Part shown: positions 37,801-47,037 of the stretch, in pieces
How positions within the stretch are numbered: the stretch's first letter is position 1
Layout of the letters: each line of letters opens with the position of its first letter
Origin: Bacteroidales bacterium
Lineage (GTDB): Bacteria; Bacteroidota; Bacteroidia; Bacteroidales; ML635J-15
DNA: 64,000 nt
Reading direction: 5' to 3'
Assembly: GCA_031275085.1 (NCBI GenBank)
Contig: JAISPG010000028.1
Span: 124,001 to 188,000 of the forward strand
Translations under genes and position numbers: made by a program
The notes under the pieces: model-generated
The model's database searches: none
The model's input: only the letters and a program-made list of their open reading frames with translations
Told to the model about the DNA's origin: nothing

Positions 37801-39851
37801 CCAAAATTAGAATCCCATGTATAATAATTTCCCTGAGCGTTATAATAACTAAAAGTCCATTCCCTTCCCCAGCCAGAAAGATATACACGATTACAAACAT
37901 CAACAGTAAAAGCTGTTATAGATATATTCGGTCTTCCGTTACCTGATCCGAAAACCGTTGACCATATTACCGATGATAAACTGGAATTAAATTTTGTAAT
38001 AAACTGACCACTATTAGATCTGTAATAACCTACATTATACACTAGTGTATTTCCGGAAGCTTTGGTCTGGCCGCATATAAAAACATTATCGGATTTGTCG
38101 GTCCTTACAAAAAAAGCATTATCATATTTATCTGAGCCAAAATAAGTCGAATTCAATAAAACGTTACCAGACGGATTAAGTTTGGATATAAAAGCATCCG
38201 TACTTCCCCCATTGTGTGATGTATTATAAGCTCCCTGAGTTACAGGAAAATTCCGGGAAACAGTTCCTCCTGTAACCAATACATCACCGGCATTATCAAG
38301 ACAAATACTGAATATAGCATCGTCATTTGTTCCACCAAGATATGAACTCCAAACTAATTGTGACATATCAGATGATAATTTGAATACTACTCCATCTTGT
38401 CCTCCGCCATTGGAAGTCTGATATCCCCTGTTGATACCCGAAGGAAAATCTGTGGAAAAAGTACTGGTACCAACATATACCATTTCTTCACTGTCAACAA
38501 TAACTTCACCTCTGGCTCCATCACCATAATTAAAATACAAGGAATCGTTACCATGTTGCTCAACATAATTTATTCCTGTAACCGGATCACGATAGCTATA
38601 ATAATTTTTATAATTCAACCCATCATTACCCGTTCCTCCAACATAAGTACTAGCCAGAAGACTTCTGCCGTCTTCACTGAGTTTTGCAACATAGATATCC
38701 ACCCCGTCAGGAAATCCGATAACATTATCATAAATAACAGCACTTCCTCTGCTAAAATTTCTCGAATAAGCATTTACTGTAGTAGGAAAATCAGACGAGC
38801 CTGTTGTCCCCATTATAACAAGGTCATTTTTTTCAGTAACTACAAGGCTATGTGGCATTTCCTGTCCCGAAGTACCTCCGAGATAAGTTGCATACAATCT
38901 TTGCGTTCCATTGGCATTATACTTTATTATACCAACATCACAACCATTCTTATATGACGTAGACCCCGGACGCGGTTCCGTACCTCCTGCAAAATTAACC
39001 TGATATGCACCTACTGAAACCGGGTATCCAACATCAAAAACAATACCGGCAGAATACACACAACCTGAATAATCCCATGTTGCCGTAAAACCCCAGTTAT
39101 CTGCCACTGATCCGCTGTATGTGGAGAATACCAAAGAAGGATCTATTATCAATAATTCGGTTTTATCATAAGACTTAGAAAGATTTAGCCTAACCTGATT
39201 TCCTTTTAATATATAATTACATGGAACAACCACCGTATCTCCGTTTATTATTTGAAAAGCATATGGCTTTCCTTCTTTTACCAAACTGATACTTGTTCCA
39301 ATAATCAATTCATCATTTTCTATAAAAAGACCATCTGCTCCCTCATATTCCAATAATATGTCCCTGGGATCACCACCTGGATTAATTATAAAATCATATT
39401 TCAATCCATTCTCAGTATCATAATAAATCAAATCTATCCCGTTATAAATATTTTTATAGGTTATACCAGAATATTTATATACATCAGAAACCCATTTGGA
39501 CGGATCATTTCCTACAAAATAATTATTATAATCAGCTGAAGGCAATCTTTCTTCAAATAAAGGAGTATTAGAATTAATAAAATTTACACGATATGCATGC
39601 CCCTTACGTATTAAATCTTTTTCATAACCATGCGGGTCCATTTGTTCAACTTCATTATACACACCTCCAAAATCAATAAAGTTAAATGTAAGACAGTTAT
39701 CTTCGAAAAAAAGAGCTCCGTTTCCTAAATCCAGTTTGTACTTTATGTTTTTATCCCATTGTCCCTTATTTTCTATGAATTCATATTGACCGTAAACTGT
39801 ATTGCTTATAAAAAAAATAAGAATACAAAAAAAACACAATCGAATATTCAT
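34836..39851 (-). CDS. giant secreted protein: DUF7948, SBBP propeller, PKD, SprB repeats, T9SS type B tail
   Basis: About 1671 residues from Met at 39851, which starts a clean signal peptide (MNIRLCFFCILIFFISNTVYG). In order: FIENKGQWDKNIKYKLDLG (DUF7948-type start, to ~240); beta-propeller SBBP repeats with YLGGTxxD text (~260-760); a PKD domain (TTYLWDFGDGTTSTQLNPSHIYSSGG, ~830); Ig-like segments; five SprB repeats, each with C-x-G-x-x-x-G and Y-x-W-S/D-N (~1120-1490); and the CHU_C tail IYVPTAFTPNNDGKNDYF ... WDGTYKG ... GNVTLLR. It is a cell-surface adhesin or gliding-type protein exported by T9SS and anchored with PorP/SprF partners, which are not in the window. Confidence 0.9.
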   Translation of the reverse strand: MNIRLCFFCILIFFISNTVYGQYEFIENKGQWDKNIKYKLDLGNGALFFEDNCLTFNFIDFGGVYNEVEQMDPHGYEKDLIRKGHAYRVNFINSNTPLFEERLPSADYNNYFVGNDPSKWVSDVYKYSGITYKNIYNGIDLIYYDTENGLKYDFIINPGGDPRDILLEYEGADGLFIENDELIIGTSISLVKEGKPYAFQIINGDTVVVPCNYILKGNQVRLNLSKSYDKTELLIIDPSLVFSTYSGSVADNWGFTATWDYSGCVYSAGIVFDVGYPVSVGAYQVNFAGGTEPRPGSTSYKNGCDVGIIKYNANGTQRLYATYLGGTSGQEMPHSLVVTEKNDLVIMGTTGSSDFPTTVNAYSRNFSRGSAVIYDNVIGFPDGVDIYVAKLSEDGRSLLASTYVGGTGNDGLNYKNYYSYRDPVTGINYVEQHGNDSLYFNYGDGARGEVIVDSEEMVYVGTSTFSTDFPSGINRGYQTSNGGGQDGVVFKLSSDMSQLVWSSYLGGTNDDAIFSICLDNAGDVLVTGGTVSRNFPVTQGAYNTSHNGGSTDAFISKLNPSGNVLLNSTYFGSDKYDNAFFVRTDKSDNVFICGQTKASGNTLVYNVGYYRSNSGQFITKFNSSLSSVIWSTVFGSGNGRPNISITAFTVDVCNRVYLSGWGREWTFSYYNAQGNYYTWDSNFGTKGMEVTSDAIQGQTDGQDFYIMVLGKEANRLEYATFFGELHYDGCSSSGRDHVDGGTARFDAKGNIIQSACGSCGSCQHFPVHPNPGAWSTTNRSSNCNDAVFKIRVIENLATANFDPVPAGCVPYNVRFNNTSQGTTYLWDFGDGTTSTQLNPSHIYSSGGEYAVRLIVNDPSSCNIADTIVRIVRVVQPGRTNLPDVTICSGENVIIGPSTNYEEGTTFRWSGGIGLSNTNVQNPVAGPSVTTIYTLVATGACVDTIIQKVIVMDPQINIITSNDTTICRGESVTIFASSPYPVGRWEWSDNSSFSNILSLNQNITVSPLTTTVYYVRANENICETNAVEQVVVNVHRFNYNLEPEHMLCYGNTTNLTVTNNNPADNLTYSWSPVSAIVSGANTNSPVVNPTTPTTFTVTVTNQLGCVSYSQVVVNIDNLFFSNPSLIHNSCYGDCNGRATVSANGIAPYSFLWDNSQTSATIFGLCSGTYSVTVTDANQCTAATNITITSPPQLLGNFIDVREPECDGIGYGEATVSPVGGTPGYSYEWSYNGNSGATNNQCLVGINTVTVTDANSCETVLSINMPSPSSLTAEISDYDMISCYGACDGRLEAIATLGQEPYTYNWSNGIIGEEISGLCAGAYTVTIIDRENCVFHRYMSLTQPDSLVVQAVIESAILCHGETGTIHADVEGGTEGYSYRWSNDSPYERLENIPVGIYIVTVTDANGCTDHSIVELTQPDKLVMSSVIKNMLCDNNCNGEISVSVEGGVTPYLYSWSNGISGEKNTKLCDGEYELIVKDLNNCILNDSYTIVNEGYVPDLSVEASEYEIFQGQMVRLLASSSQQGSYTWNHVEYLNDPYISNPIAKPLKETLFKVRFFDENGCAVYDTVRIKVKEVICTDPYIYVPTAFTPNNDGKNDYFKPYYASTLVTSIYFAVYDRWGNVIFQTDKLDNIGWDGTYKGEKLASDVYVFYLKAGCFNGEEYSHKGNVTLLR

Positions 39852-40010
39852 CTCGTTAGTTTTGTTTAAAATATAAAGATACACATTTTTTGTAAAATAC
39901 GGTTTTCTATTTAATATTTTTTCATAAGAAACACCTCAAATTATCCGTTATTAACACAATAATATTCATAATTATGCGCTAGTAAACCGATAAGAAAATC
40001 TGATCGGTAT

Positions 40011-40018
40011 TATTTTTG
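40011..40018 (+). promoter_or_regulatory. promoter -7 element of the PafA-like gene
   Basis: TATTTTTG matches the Bacteroidota TAnnTTTG element, 18 bases before the ATG at 40036, which implies a very short leader. Confidence 0.5.
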
Positions 40019-40035
40019 TTTTTAAATCTTAAAAA

Positions 40036-41694
40036 ATGAATAAAATACTTTTTACATTAATAATATTATTTTGCATTAATATTTCTTCCAAATCCCAAAA
40101 TGAAACAATTAATGCTTCAAATATACCATCCTCCAAACCTAAGTTGATTGTCGGGATCGTAGTTGAACAAATGAGACAAGATTACATCGACAGGTTCTGG
40201 AATAACTTTGACTCAAACGGATTCAAAAAACTGGCTATTAATGGAAGCTATTGTAAAAATGCAAATTATAATTACAGTCTTACCCAGACAGCTCCCGGCT
40301 ATGCTACTATAGTAACAGGAACCGAGCCCTCCGAACATGGTATAGTTTCAGACTATTGGTACAATCCACTTACAGGCGTAAAAGAAATAAGCATACATGA
40401 TGCAAAGTACAAACCTGTTGGAAATAAATTAGCTGAAGGTAATTATTCACCCAAAAATATACTTTCTACTACATTTGCCGATGAAGCAAAATTATTTAAC
40501 CGGGGAAAATCGAAAATTATAAGTATTTCTCTAAATGAATACGGAGCTATATTGACAGGAGGTTTTTCTGCTGATGGAGTCTACTGGTTCGACACAAATA
40601 CAGGCGAATGGACAACTAGCTCTTATTATATGAATAAATTACCCGGTTGGGTTGAAGAAATAAACAGAAAAAATATGCCGGATGAATATCTTAACAGAAG
40701 TTGGGGACCTTTGTTAGAAATCAATGAATATAATAATGTTATTTCAGATTCAAATATATACAAGTTCGGCATTGATGGAATATATAAAACCTTTCCGTAT
40801 AATTATAATGAAATAAAAAAATCAGTTCATAAATATGAGCTGCTCAAAATGATTCCCGAAGGTAATACTCACACTACAGATATGGCTATTGCCACACTAT
40901 ACAATGAAGAACTCGGAAAAAATGATAATACAGATTTTTTGTTTATTAATTATTCGGTTTCCGAAAATATAGGTAAACTTTTTGGTCCGCAATCTATAGA
41001 AGTACAAGATTTGTTTTTAAGGCTTGACAAAGATCTGGGGCATCTTATAAATGTACTGGAAGAAACTGTAGGGAAAAATAATTTTTTAATATACCTTACT
41101 TCCAACCATGGCGTGGCGGAAGTACCACAATTTCTCATAGATAATAAAATACCTGCAGGTAATTATAAACAATATTATATTTTAGCATTACTGAACTCAT
41201 ACTTAAAAGCTATTTACGGTGAAGGTGATTGGATACTCGATTACAGTAACAATCAAATTTATTTGAACAAAACATTAATTGAAGATTCACGAATTCCTTT
41301 AAGCGAATTTCAGGAAAAAGTTATTTCATTCATAATAAATTCAAGTGGTATTTCTCATGCCATAAGTTCAAACCAATTTCAAAATATTGTTTTTAGTCAC
41401 GGAATGCCTCAAAAAATGCAAAATTCCTTTAATCAGAAAAGGTCCGGGGATATTATGATCTCCCTGAAATCAGGATGGATTGAAGATGTTCCATTTACTA
41501 CAAATCATAATTCAGGATATAAATATGACACAAACGTTCCCTTAATCTGGTACGGGTGGAAAGTAAAAAAACAAAATATATACTCACCAATAAATGTAAC
41601 GGATATAGCACCAACAATTTCAATGATTTTAAATACTCCGCCACCTCCTGTCTCTACAGGAAAACCGCTTGAAGAAGTTTTCAATAACCGATAA
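40036..41694 (+). CDS. PafA-like alkaline phosphatase family protein with degenerate active site
   Basis: 552 residues; signal peptide 1-20. It aligns along its length with PafA-type phosphate-irrepressible alkaline phosphatase (KPKLIVGIVVEQMRQDYIDRF, APGYATIVTG, LFGPQSIEVQDLFLRLDKDL, TDIAPTISMIL). Compared with the residues I recall for PafA, the nucleophile Thr79 is kept (Thr85), as are His353 (His358) and His486 (His491). Zinc ligands Asp38, Asp305, His309 and Asp352 are Glu44, Glu310, Lys314 and Asn357, and the substrate residues Asn100, Lys162, Arg164 are Asp106, Asn167, Tyr169. It is probably periplasmic and inactive as a phosphatase, or uses other chemistry. It stands alone between two minus-strand genes. 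Confidence 0.85.
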   Translation: MNKILFTLIILFCINISSKSQNETINASNIPSSKPKLIVGIVVEQMRQDYIDRFWNNFDSNGFKKLAINGSYCKNANYNYSLTQTAPGYATIVTGTEPSEHGIVSDYWYNPLTGVKEISIHDAKYKPVGNKLAEGNYSPKNILSTTFADEAKLFNRGKSKIISISLNEYGAILTGGFSADGVYWFDTNTGEWTTSSYYMNKLPGWVEEINRKNMPDEYLNRSWGPLLEINEYNNVISDSNIYKFGIDGIYKTFPYNYNEIKKSVHKYELLKMIPEGNTHTTDMAIATLYNEELGKNDNTDFLFINYSVSENIGKLFGPQSIEVQDLFLRLDKDLGHLINVLEETVGKNNFLIYLTSNHGVAEVPQFLIDNKIPAGNYKQYYILALLNSYLKAIYGEGDWILDYSNNQIYLNKTLIEDSRIPLSEFQEKVISFIINSSGISHAISSNQFQNIVFSHGMPQKMQNSFNQKRSGDIMISLKSGWIEDVPFTTNHNSGYKYDTNVPLIWYGWKVKKQNIYSPINVTDIAPTISMILNTPPPPVSTGKPLEEVFNNR

Positions 41695-41696
41695 AA

Positions 41697-41745
41697 AAAG
41701 CTGACCTTAATATATAATGATCAGCTCCTTGATATTTTTTTATAA
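41697..41745. terminator. weak bidirectional terminator
   Basis: AGCTGA (41699-41704) pairs with TCAGCT (41721-41726), with A7 on the left and T7 at 41734-41741. It separates the convergent PafA-like and epimerase genes. The loop is long, so strength is uncertain. Confidence 0.45.
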
Positions 41746-41751
41746 AGTTTT

Positions 41752-42753
41752 TTATTTTAAATCGTTATAATACCATTCAATAGCGATTTCTAATCCTTTA
41801 TGTACATCGTACTTCGGATTATATTCCAATATTCGCATGGCTTTTTCTACAGAAGCAAGCGAATCTTTTATATCCCCTGTCCTTTCGGGTCCATATACCG
41901 GTTTTATATTTGCTATCTCCGGATCATATACAGAAAGTCTGCTAATTAATCGTTCGGTTAAATCATTCAAACTATTATTCTCTCCGTAAGCTATATTAAA
42001 TACCGTATTTATTGCATCCTTGTTAGTTGTTGTCGCTGCCAGTTCATTAGCCTGAACCACATTTGCAATATAAGTAAAATCTCTTGATTGCGTTCCGTCA
42101 CCATGGATCAATGGTGCTTCATGATTTATAAGAGCTTTTATAAACTTTGGAAAAACGGCAGCATAAGCTCCGTCAGGATTTTGGTTTTTACCAAAAACAT
42201 TAAAATATCTTAATCCGATAGTCTCCAATCCGTATAAATTTCCAAAAACTTTTGCATACAATTCATTTACATACTTTGTTATTGCATATGGCGATAAAGG
42301 ATTACCGATTTTCTCTTCAACTTTAGGCAATTCTGCCGAATCACCATATGTCGAAGAACTGGCTGCATAAACAAACCTCTTCACATTATTATCTCTGGAT
42401 GCAACAAGCATATTTAAAAAGCCATCAATATTGACCTGGTTTGTTGTTACAGGATCTTTTATCGATCGGGGCACAGAGCCTAACGCTGCCTGATGTAAAA
42501 CAATATCAACATCTTTGCATGCGAACATACAAGTATCAAGATTCCTGATATCCCCTTCAATCAAAGCAAAATTAGGATGTCCAAGAAATTGTTCTATATT
42601 TCGCATTTTTCCTGTAGAAAAATCATCAAGGCATTTTACATGATTATCCTGACTGATCAGCTTTTCAATAAGATTTGAGCCTATAAAGCCCGCACCTCCG
42701 GTAACAAGAACTTTAGAATTGGTTAATATAGCTTTATCTGCTTTATTTTGCAT
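41752..42753 (-). CDS. wbpP: UDP-N-acetylglucosamine 4-epimerase (WbpP/TviC type)
   Basis: 333 residues, extended SDR. NAD site [11 protein letters not shown] (~18-28), [10 protein letters not shown], then the family marker [15 protein letters not shown], the catalytic SSSTYG and YAITKYVNE (Tyr-x3-Lys). [10 protein letters not shown] is typical of WbpP/TviC enzymes that interconvert UDP-GlcNAc/UDP-GalNAc (or the uronic forms) for surface polysaccharide. No polysaccharide cluster is near. The start overlaps the end of rny by 11 bases. Confidence 0.88.
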   Translation of the reverse strand: MQNKADKAILTNSKVLVTGGAGFIGSNLIEKLISQDNHVKCLDDFSTGKMRNIEQFLGHPNFALIEGDIRNLDTCMFACKDVDIVLHQAALGSVPRSIKDPVTTNQVNIDGFLNMLVASRDNNVKRFVYAASSSTYGDSAELPKVEEKIGNPLSPYAITKYVNELYAKVFGNLYGLETIGLRYFNVFGKNQNPDGAYAAVFPKFIKALINHEAPLIHGDGTQSRDFTYIANVVQANELAATTTNKDAINTVFNIAYGENNSLNDLTERLISRLSVYDPEIANIKPVYGPERTGDIKDSLASVEKAMRILEYNPKYDVHKGLEIAIEWYYNDLK

Positions 42754-44281
42754 AATTTACAGAACGCGTTTCACGAATAACTGTTATTTTTACTTGTCCC
42801 GGATATGTCATTTCATCCTGAACTCTTTTTGCTATTTCATAGCTTAAAGCTTCAGATTCTGCATCACTGACCTTTTCGCTGCCAACAATTACTCTTAATT
42901 CTCTACCTGCCTGTATCGCATATGTTTTAAGAACTCCGGGATATGAAAGTGCAAGAGCTTCAAGATCTTTTAATCTTTTAATATAAGATTCCACAATTTC
43001 TCTACGAGCACCAGGGCGTGCTCCTGAAATAGCATCGCAAACCTGTACTATCGGGGCTATCAGACTTGTCATTTCCACTTCGTCATGATGAGCTCCTATC
43101 GCATTACATATTTCGGGTTTTTCTTTATATTTTTCTGCTAATTTCATTCCGTAAACAGCATGTGATAATTCCGGTTCTTCATCCGAAACTTTTCCTATAT
43201 CATGTAATAATCCTGCACGTTTGGCAATCTTAGGATTTAAGCCAAGTTCAGAAGCCATAACCGCACTAAGGTTAGCAACCTCACGTGAATGTTGCAATAA
43301 ATTCTGTCCATAAGAAGAACGATATTTCATTTTTCCTACCAAACGGATAAGTTCCGGATGTAATCCGTGAACACCAAGATCTATAGCTGTACGTTTACCT
43401 AACTCTATAATCTCGTCTTCAATCTGCTTTTTAGTTTTATTTACAACCTCTTCAATTCTTGCAGGATGTATACGTCCGTCAGTGACCAGTTGATGCAGAG
43501 ACAGTCTTGCTATTTCGCGACGAACAGGGTCGAATGCCGATAATAATATTGCTTCCGGAGTATCGTCAACAACAATTTCTACCCCAGTAGCTGCCTCCAA
43601 TGCTCTTATATTACGTCCCTCACGACCTATTATACGTCCTTTCAGTTCATCACTTTCTATATGAAAAACAGTAACAGAATTTTCTATTGCTGTTTCGGCT
43701 GCCACACGCTGAATAGTTTCCAAAACTATTTTTTTAGCTTCTTTGTTGGCTGTTATTTTAGCCTCGTCAATAATTTCATTTACATATGCCATTGCTTCGG
43801 ATTTAGCTGAAGCCTGTAATGACTCTAATAATTCTTTTTTTGCTTCTTCGGCAGATAATCCTGAAATAGATTCTAATTTTTCAACTTGTTCTTTATGTAA
43901 TTTTTCAAGCTCTTCAGAACGCTTTTCCAACCTGTCAAGCTGCCTGTCAAGATTCTCTCTTACTGCTTCTGTTTCTTTCTTTAATCTTTGTGTTTCCTCA
44001 ATTTTTGAATTTATAGTTGCCTCTTTTTGTTTTAATTTATTCTCTGCATTAGCAATCTTTTGATTCTTTTCATTTACATTTTTATCGTGTTCCGATTTCA
44101 ATTGTAAAAATTTTTCTTTTGCCTGAAGTTCTTTTTCTTTCTTAAGAACTTCTGCTTCAGATTTTGCTTCGGAAATAATCCTGTTTTTCTTTTTAACAGT
44201 TGCCCGGTCCCACAAGAAACATATAATAATTCCTCCCACCAGGAACGACGCAATTGCTGTAATAATTATCGTTGCATTCAT
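42743..44281 (-). CDS. rny: ribonuclease Y
   Basis: 512 residues. An N-terminal membrane helix ([20 protein letters not shown]) is followed by a long coiled coil (~30-170), a KH domain ([44 protein letters not shown]) and an HD domain with [11 protein letters not shown] and GAHHDE. It is the membrane-bound endoribonuclease that starts mRNA decay. The gene lies immediately downstream of the 6S RNA locus and zapA on the same strand. Confidence 0.97.
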   Translation of the reverse strand: MNATIIITAIASFLVGGIIICFLWDRATVKKKNRIISEAKSEAEVLKKEKELQAKEKFLQLKSEHDKNVNEKNQKIANAENKLKQKEATINSKIEETQRLKKETEAVRENLDRQLDRLEKRSEELEKLHKEQVEKLESISGLSAEEAKKELLESLQASAKSEAMAYVNEIIDEAKITANKEAKKIVLETIQRVAAETAIENSVTVFHIESDELKGRIIGREGRNIRALEAATGVEIVVDDTPEAILLSAFDPVRREIARLSLHQLVTDGRIHPARIEEVVNKTKKQIEDEIIELGKRTAIDLGVHGLHPELIRLVGKMKYRSSYGQNLLQHSREVANLSAVMASELGLNPKIAKRAGLLHDIGKVSDEEPELSHAVYGMKLAEKYKEKPEICNAIGAHHDEVEMTSLIAPIVQVCDAISGARPGARREIVESYIKRLKDLEALALSYPGVLKTYAIQAGRELRVIVGSEKVSDAESEALSYEIAKRVQDEMTYPGQVKITVIRETRSVNYAK

Positions 44282-44308
44282 ATCATATAAATATTAAAAA
44301 ATTAAAAA

Positions 44309-44507
44309 GCCCGTATCGATTCTAATAACGTTAGAAAAACCCCTGAAAACATGGGCGGGATCAACCGAAAAACTTCCGACTTCCAATGACTGCAAAAACA
44401 GTTTAACTTTGAAAACAAAGCTAATTAAGGCCTGTCGTACATAATCCGAGCTTCTTCCCTTAAAAATTTAGTGTTGAGTTTTCAACCCTTAAAGAATCAA
44501 TACGGGC
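44309..44507 (-). ncRNA. ssrS: probable 6S RNA (Bacteroidales-1 type)
   Basis: A ~199-base transcript is closed by a 15-bp stem (44493-44507 with 44309-44323, GCCCGTAT.. / ..ATACGGGC, one G-U pair). Inner stems include GTTGA/TCAAC near 44476 and an apical hairpin TTAACTTTG/CAAAG.TAA near 44400-44425, leaving a large central bubble. On the minus strand GGGC runs into TTTTTAATTTTT, a terminator. Size, rod shape, central bubble and position next to zapA (as in gamma-proteobacteria) all fit 6S RNA, which binds sigma-70-type RNA polymerase. A covariance search was not possible here. Confidence 0.75.
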
Positions 44508-44543
44508 AATATTATAATTACCTCATTGTATTTTAAAGAACGT

Positions 44544-44849
44544 TTACTCTTTATCTATAACTTCTTCCAGCGTAAAATTTATTTTTTTTAATTCGTTAAT
44601 AATTGGCGAAATTTCTTCTTTTTCTTCATTCTCCATCAACTTTACCGCATACATTATCAAAGTCATAGCCAAATAATCCTGATTATCTTTATTTTTATAA
44701 CCTCTTTTTTTAAATTGCAATAAAGTATCATTTATAGAGTCCGATGCCTTACGGAGCAGTTCTTCCCTTTTACTGTCCTGACGGTCAATACTTATAGGAT
44801 AGATCCTTTCTCCAATGTTTATATTTATTATTAACTTATTTTCGTCCAT
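44544..44849 (-). CDS. zapA: cell division protein ZapA
   Basis: 101 residues. The N-terminal INIGERIYPISIDRQDSKREELLRKASDSINDTLLQFKKRG and the middle KDNQDYLAMTLIMYAVKLMENE match ZapA, followed by a helix. ZapA cross-links FtsZ filaments at the division ring. It ends 36 bases before the 6S RNA 5' end and begins 4 bases after the coiled-coil gene. Confidence 0.88.
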   Translation of the reverse strand: MDENKLIININIGERIYPISIDRQDSKREELLRKASDSINDTLLQFKKRGYKNKDNQDYLAMTLIMYAVKLMENEEKEEISPIINELKKINFTLEEVIDKE

Positions 44850-44853
44850 TACA

Positions 44854-45147
44854 CTATTTATTCAAAAGAGCAATGCAATTATCAATTTCCCGTATTATTT
44901 TGTTCAATTTAAATCTGGCATCCTTCTCTTCTGTTTCCGTTCCGGTAAATAACCTTGCCAACTTTAAATTATTATATTTTTGTTCTAACTCCTGATATTT
45001 ATCTTTATATATATTTAATTTCTCAGTAACAGTATTCAATTCCTGTGAAATTTTCAGATTTTTACCCTTTTCCTCTTCATACAACAGAATAATTTTCTGA
45101 ACATTCGAATTCAGTTTTAAAATTAATCTGTCATATTCTTCATTCAT
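44854..45147 (-). CDS. small coiled-coil protein upstream of zapA
   Basis: 97 residues, almost entirely a coiled coil (ILLYEEEKGKNLKISQELNTVTEKLNIYKDKYQELEQKYNNLKLARLF) with a C-terminal helix ending DNCIALLNK. A protein of this size and position is common in Bacteroidota zapA loci; a ZapB-like partner role is plausible from shape and linkage but not shown. It is the promoter-proximal gene of the zapA/6S/rny run. Confidence 0.72.
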   Translation of the reverse strand: MNEEYDRLILKLNSNVQKIILLYEEEKGKNLKISQELNTVTEKLNIYKDKYQELEQKYNNLKLARLFTGTETEEKDARFKLNKIIREIDNCIALLNK

Positions 45148-45212
45148 CTTTTAACTTAAAATATAACACAAAAATAATTGATTTTTTTTTCAAAAAAAAA
45201 CTTTATCTGCAT

Positions 45213-45220
45213 TAGTTTTG
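45213..45220 (+). promoter_or_regulatory. promoter -7 element of the M23 peptidase gene
   Basis: TAGTTTTG matches TAnnTTTG and lies 22 bases before the ATG at 45242 in the intergenic gap with the divergent coiled-coil gene. Confidence 0.5.
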
Positions 45221-45241
45221 CAAATTATAAAAAAATATTTT

Positions 45242-46960
45242 ATGGCACTGGTAAAACCTGTAAAATTAATATTATTATTTTTCTCCGTCCTTTATCTTAT
45301 TCCGGGCTATGGTCAGATAGAAAATTCAAAAGACGACTTTTGTTTACCATTAAAAATCAGCCCGGTCCTGAGCGGTAATTTCGGAGAACCAAGAAGCCGC
45401 CACTTTCATGCAGGAATAGATTTCAGGACATATACCGAAAATAAAGAGATATATTCGGTAGCAGATGGGTATATAAGCAGGATATATGTATCTCCATGGG
45501 GATACGGATTAGCTCTGTATATCACACACTACAACGGGTATACTTCAGTATACGGACATATAAACCGATTTAAACCGGAAGTCCAGGATTTTGTGAGAAA
45601 TATTCAATATAAAAAACAATCATTTGCAATTGACACAATTATCTCTGAAGATATTTTTCCCGTAAAAAAAGGAGAATTTATCGCATACAGCGGAAACACA
45701 GGAAGCTCCGAAGGACCACATTTGCATTTTGAAATCCGTGAAACAGAATCAAATATTTCAATAAATACTTTAAACTGCCTATACAATATCAAAGATAATA
45801 TAAAACCTGAGGTTTATTCAGTTGTATTATATCCTTTAGATGGTAATTCGGCAGTAGACGGTAAAAATCAGAAAAAACAATACGATCTTACATTACAAAA
45901 TGCAAATTACATATTATCAAACAATGTAACTCCAAAAGCAACAGGAAAAATCGGAATAGGCGTATCATATATCGACAGAATGAATGATACTCAAAACCGA
46001 TTTGGAGCCGAACATGTAAAAATGTTCGTAAATGATACGCTTTATTACCATTCAGTAATGGATATTGTCGATTTTGAAAAACAAAAATGCAAAAACAGTG
46101 TCTTTGATTTCTCATATTATCTTGATAAATCTTCTCATGTTCATAAAACTTTTGTAGAACCTAACAATGACCTTAATATATTTGCCTGTTTACAACACAA
46201 TGGCGTATTTGAGATCAATTCCGGTGAAATAAAAAAAATAAAACTGGAAATAACCGATTTCAGTGGCAATACTTCTATTGTTAACTTTAATATTGAAGGC
46301 AAAGAAAATAATAGTGACCGTAAAACAAATATTCAAAACTTATTATATTGGGATAAATACTATATTATTCCATTCGAATCACTCAGGGTTGAAATAGATT
46401 CGGCATGTATGTTTTATAATAATCATATATCCGTAAGAAAAACCGGACAAAAGAAATATTCTGCATCTTATAAAATAGGAAATGACGATATTGCACTTAA
46501 AAAAGATATAAAAGTAAGTTTCTTTATTGATAACAATATTTTAAAATATAAAGATAAAATACTTATATCACGAATATTAAACAAAAAAGCCACACATTTA
46601 AAGCCCAGGGTAGAGCAAAACTTTGTAACTGCAAGCTCAAACAGTTTTGGAGAATTCTATATCCAGATCGATACAATTGCTCCTAAAATAACACCTAAGA
46701 ACATATATAAAGGAGTCGACCTTACAAACACTAAATATATCGAAATTACAATCGAAGATAATTTAGCCGGAATAGGAAATTATAATCTTTATATAAATGA
46801 TACATGGGTTCTGGGGCAATACGAACCTAAAAATAAAACAGTGAAATATTATTTTGATGAATATTTTCCGAAATCAAATTCTAATTTACATGTTTTCAAA
46901 GCCGTTGTATCTGACGTTTTAGGTAATGTATCCGAATATTCATGTAATTTTTACAAATAA
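45242..46960 (+). CDS. M23-family (LytM) metallopeptidase
   Basis: About 572 residues from Met at 45242 (MALVKPVKLILLFFSVLYLIPGYGQ, a signal peptide; the eight residues before it are not signal-like). The M23 domain at ~35-165 has zinc ligands HFHAGIDFR and HLHFE (SEGPHLHFEIRE). The remaining ~400 residues are beta-rich, with an extracellular-domain pattern (IAPKITPKNIYKG, ITIEDNLAGIG) but no named family. It probably trims or remodels peptidoglycan cross-links in the periplasm. Single gene. Confidence 0.88.
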   Translation: MALVKPVKLILLFFSVLYLIPGYGQIENSKDDFCLPLKISPVLSGNFGEPRSRHFHAGIDFRTYTENKEIYSVADGYISRIYVSPWGYGLALYITHYNGYTSVYGHINRFKPEVQDFVRNIQYKKQSFAIDTIISEDIFPVKKGEFIAYSGNTGSSEGPHLHFEIRETESNISINTLNCLYNIKDNIKPEVYSVVLYPLDGNSAVDGKNQKKQYDLTLQNANYILSNNVTPKATGKIGIGVSYIDRMNDTQNRFGAEHVKMFVNDTLYYHSVMDIVDFEKQKCKNSVFDFSYYLDKSSHVHKTFVEPNNDLNIFACLQHNGVFEINSGEIKKIKLEITDFSGNTSIVNFNIEGKENNSDRKTNIQNLLYWDKYYIIPFESLRVEIDSACMFYNNHISVRKTGQKKYSASYKIGNDDIALKKDIKVSFFIDNNILKYKDKILISRILNKKATHLKPRVEQNFVTASSNSFGEFYIQIDTIAPKITPKNIYKGVDLTNTKYIEITIEDNLAGIGNYNLYINDTWVLGQYEPKNKTVKYYFDEYFPKSNSNLHVFKAVVSDVLGNVSEYSCNFYK

Positions 46961-46977
46961 TTACATTATATATAATT

Positions 46978-47020
46978 AAAAACAGACGGGAAAACTTAGT
47001 AAGTTTTCCCGTCTGTTTTT
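46978..47020. terminator. strong bidirectional terminator
   Basis: A 20-bp perfect stem (46978-46997 with 47001-47020) and 3-base loop, with A5 at one end and T5 at the other. It separates the convergent M23 and PKD-lipoprotein genes. Confidence 0.92.
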
Positions 47021-47037
47021 ACTATTTAAATTAGTCT

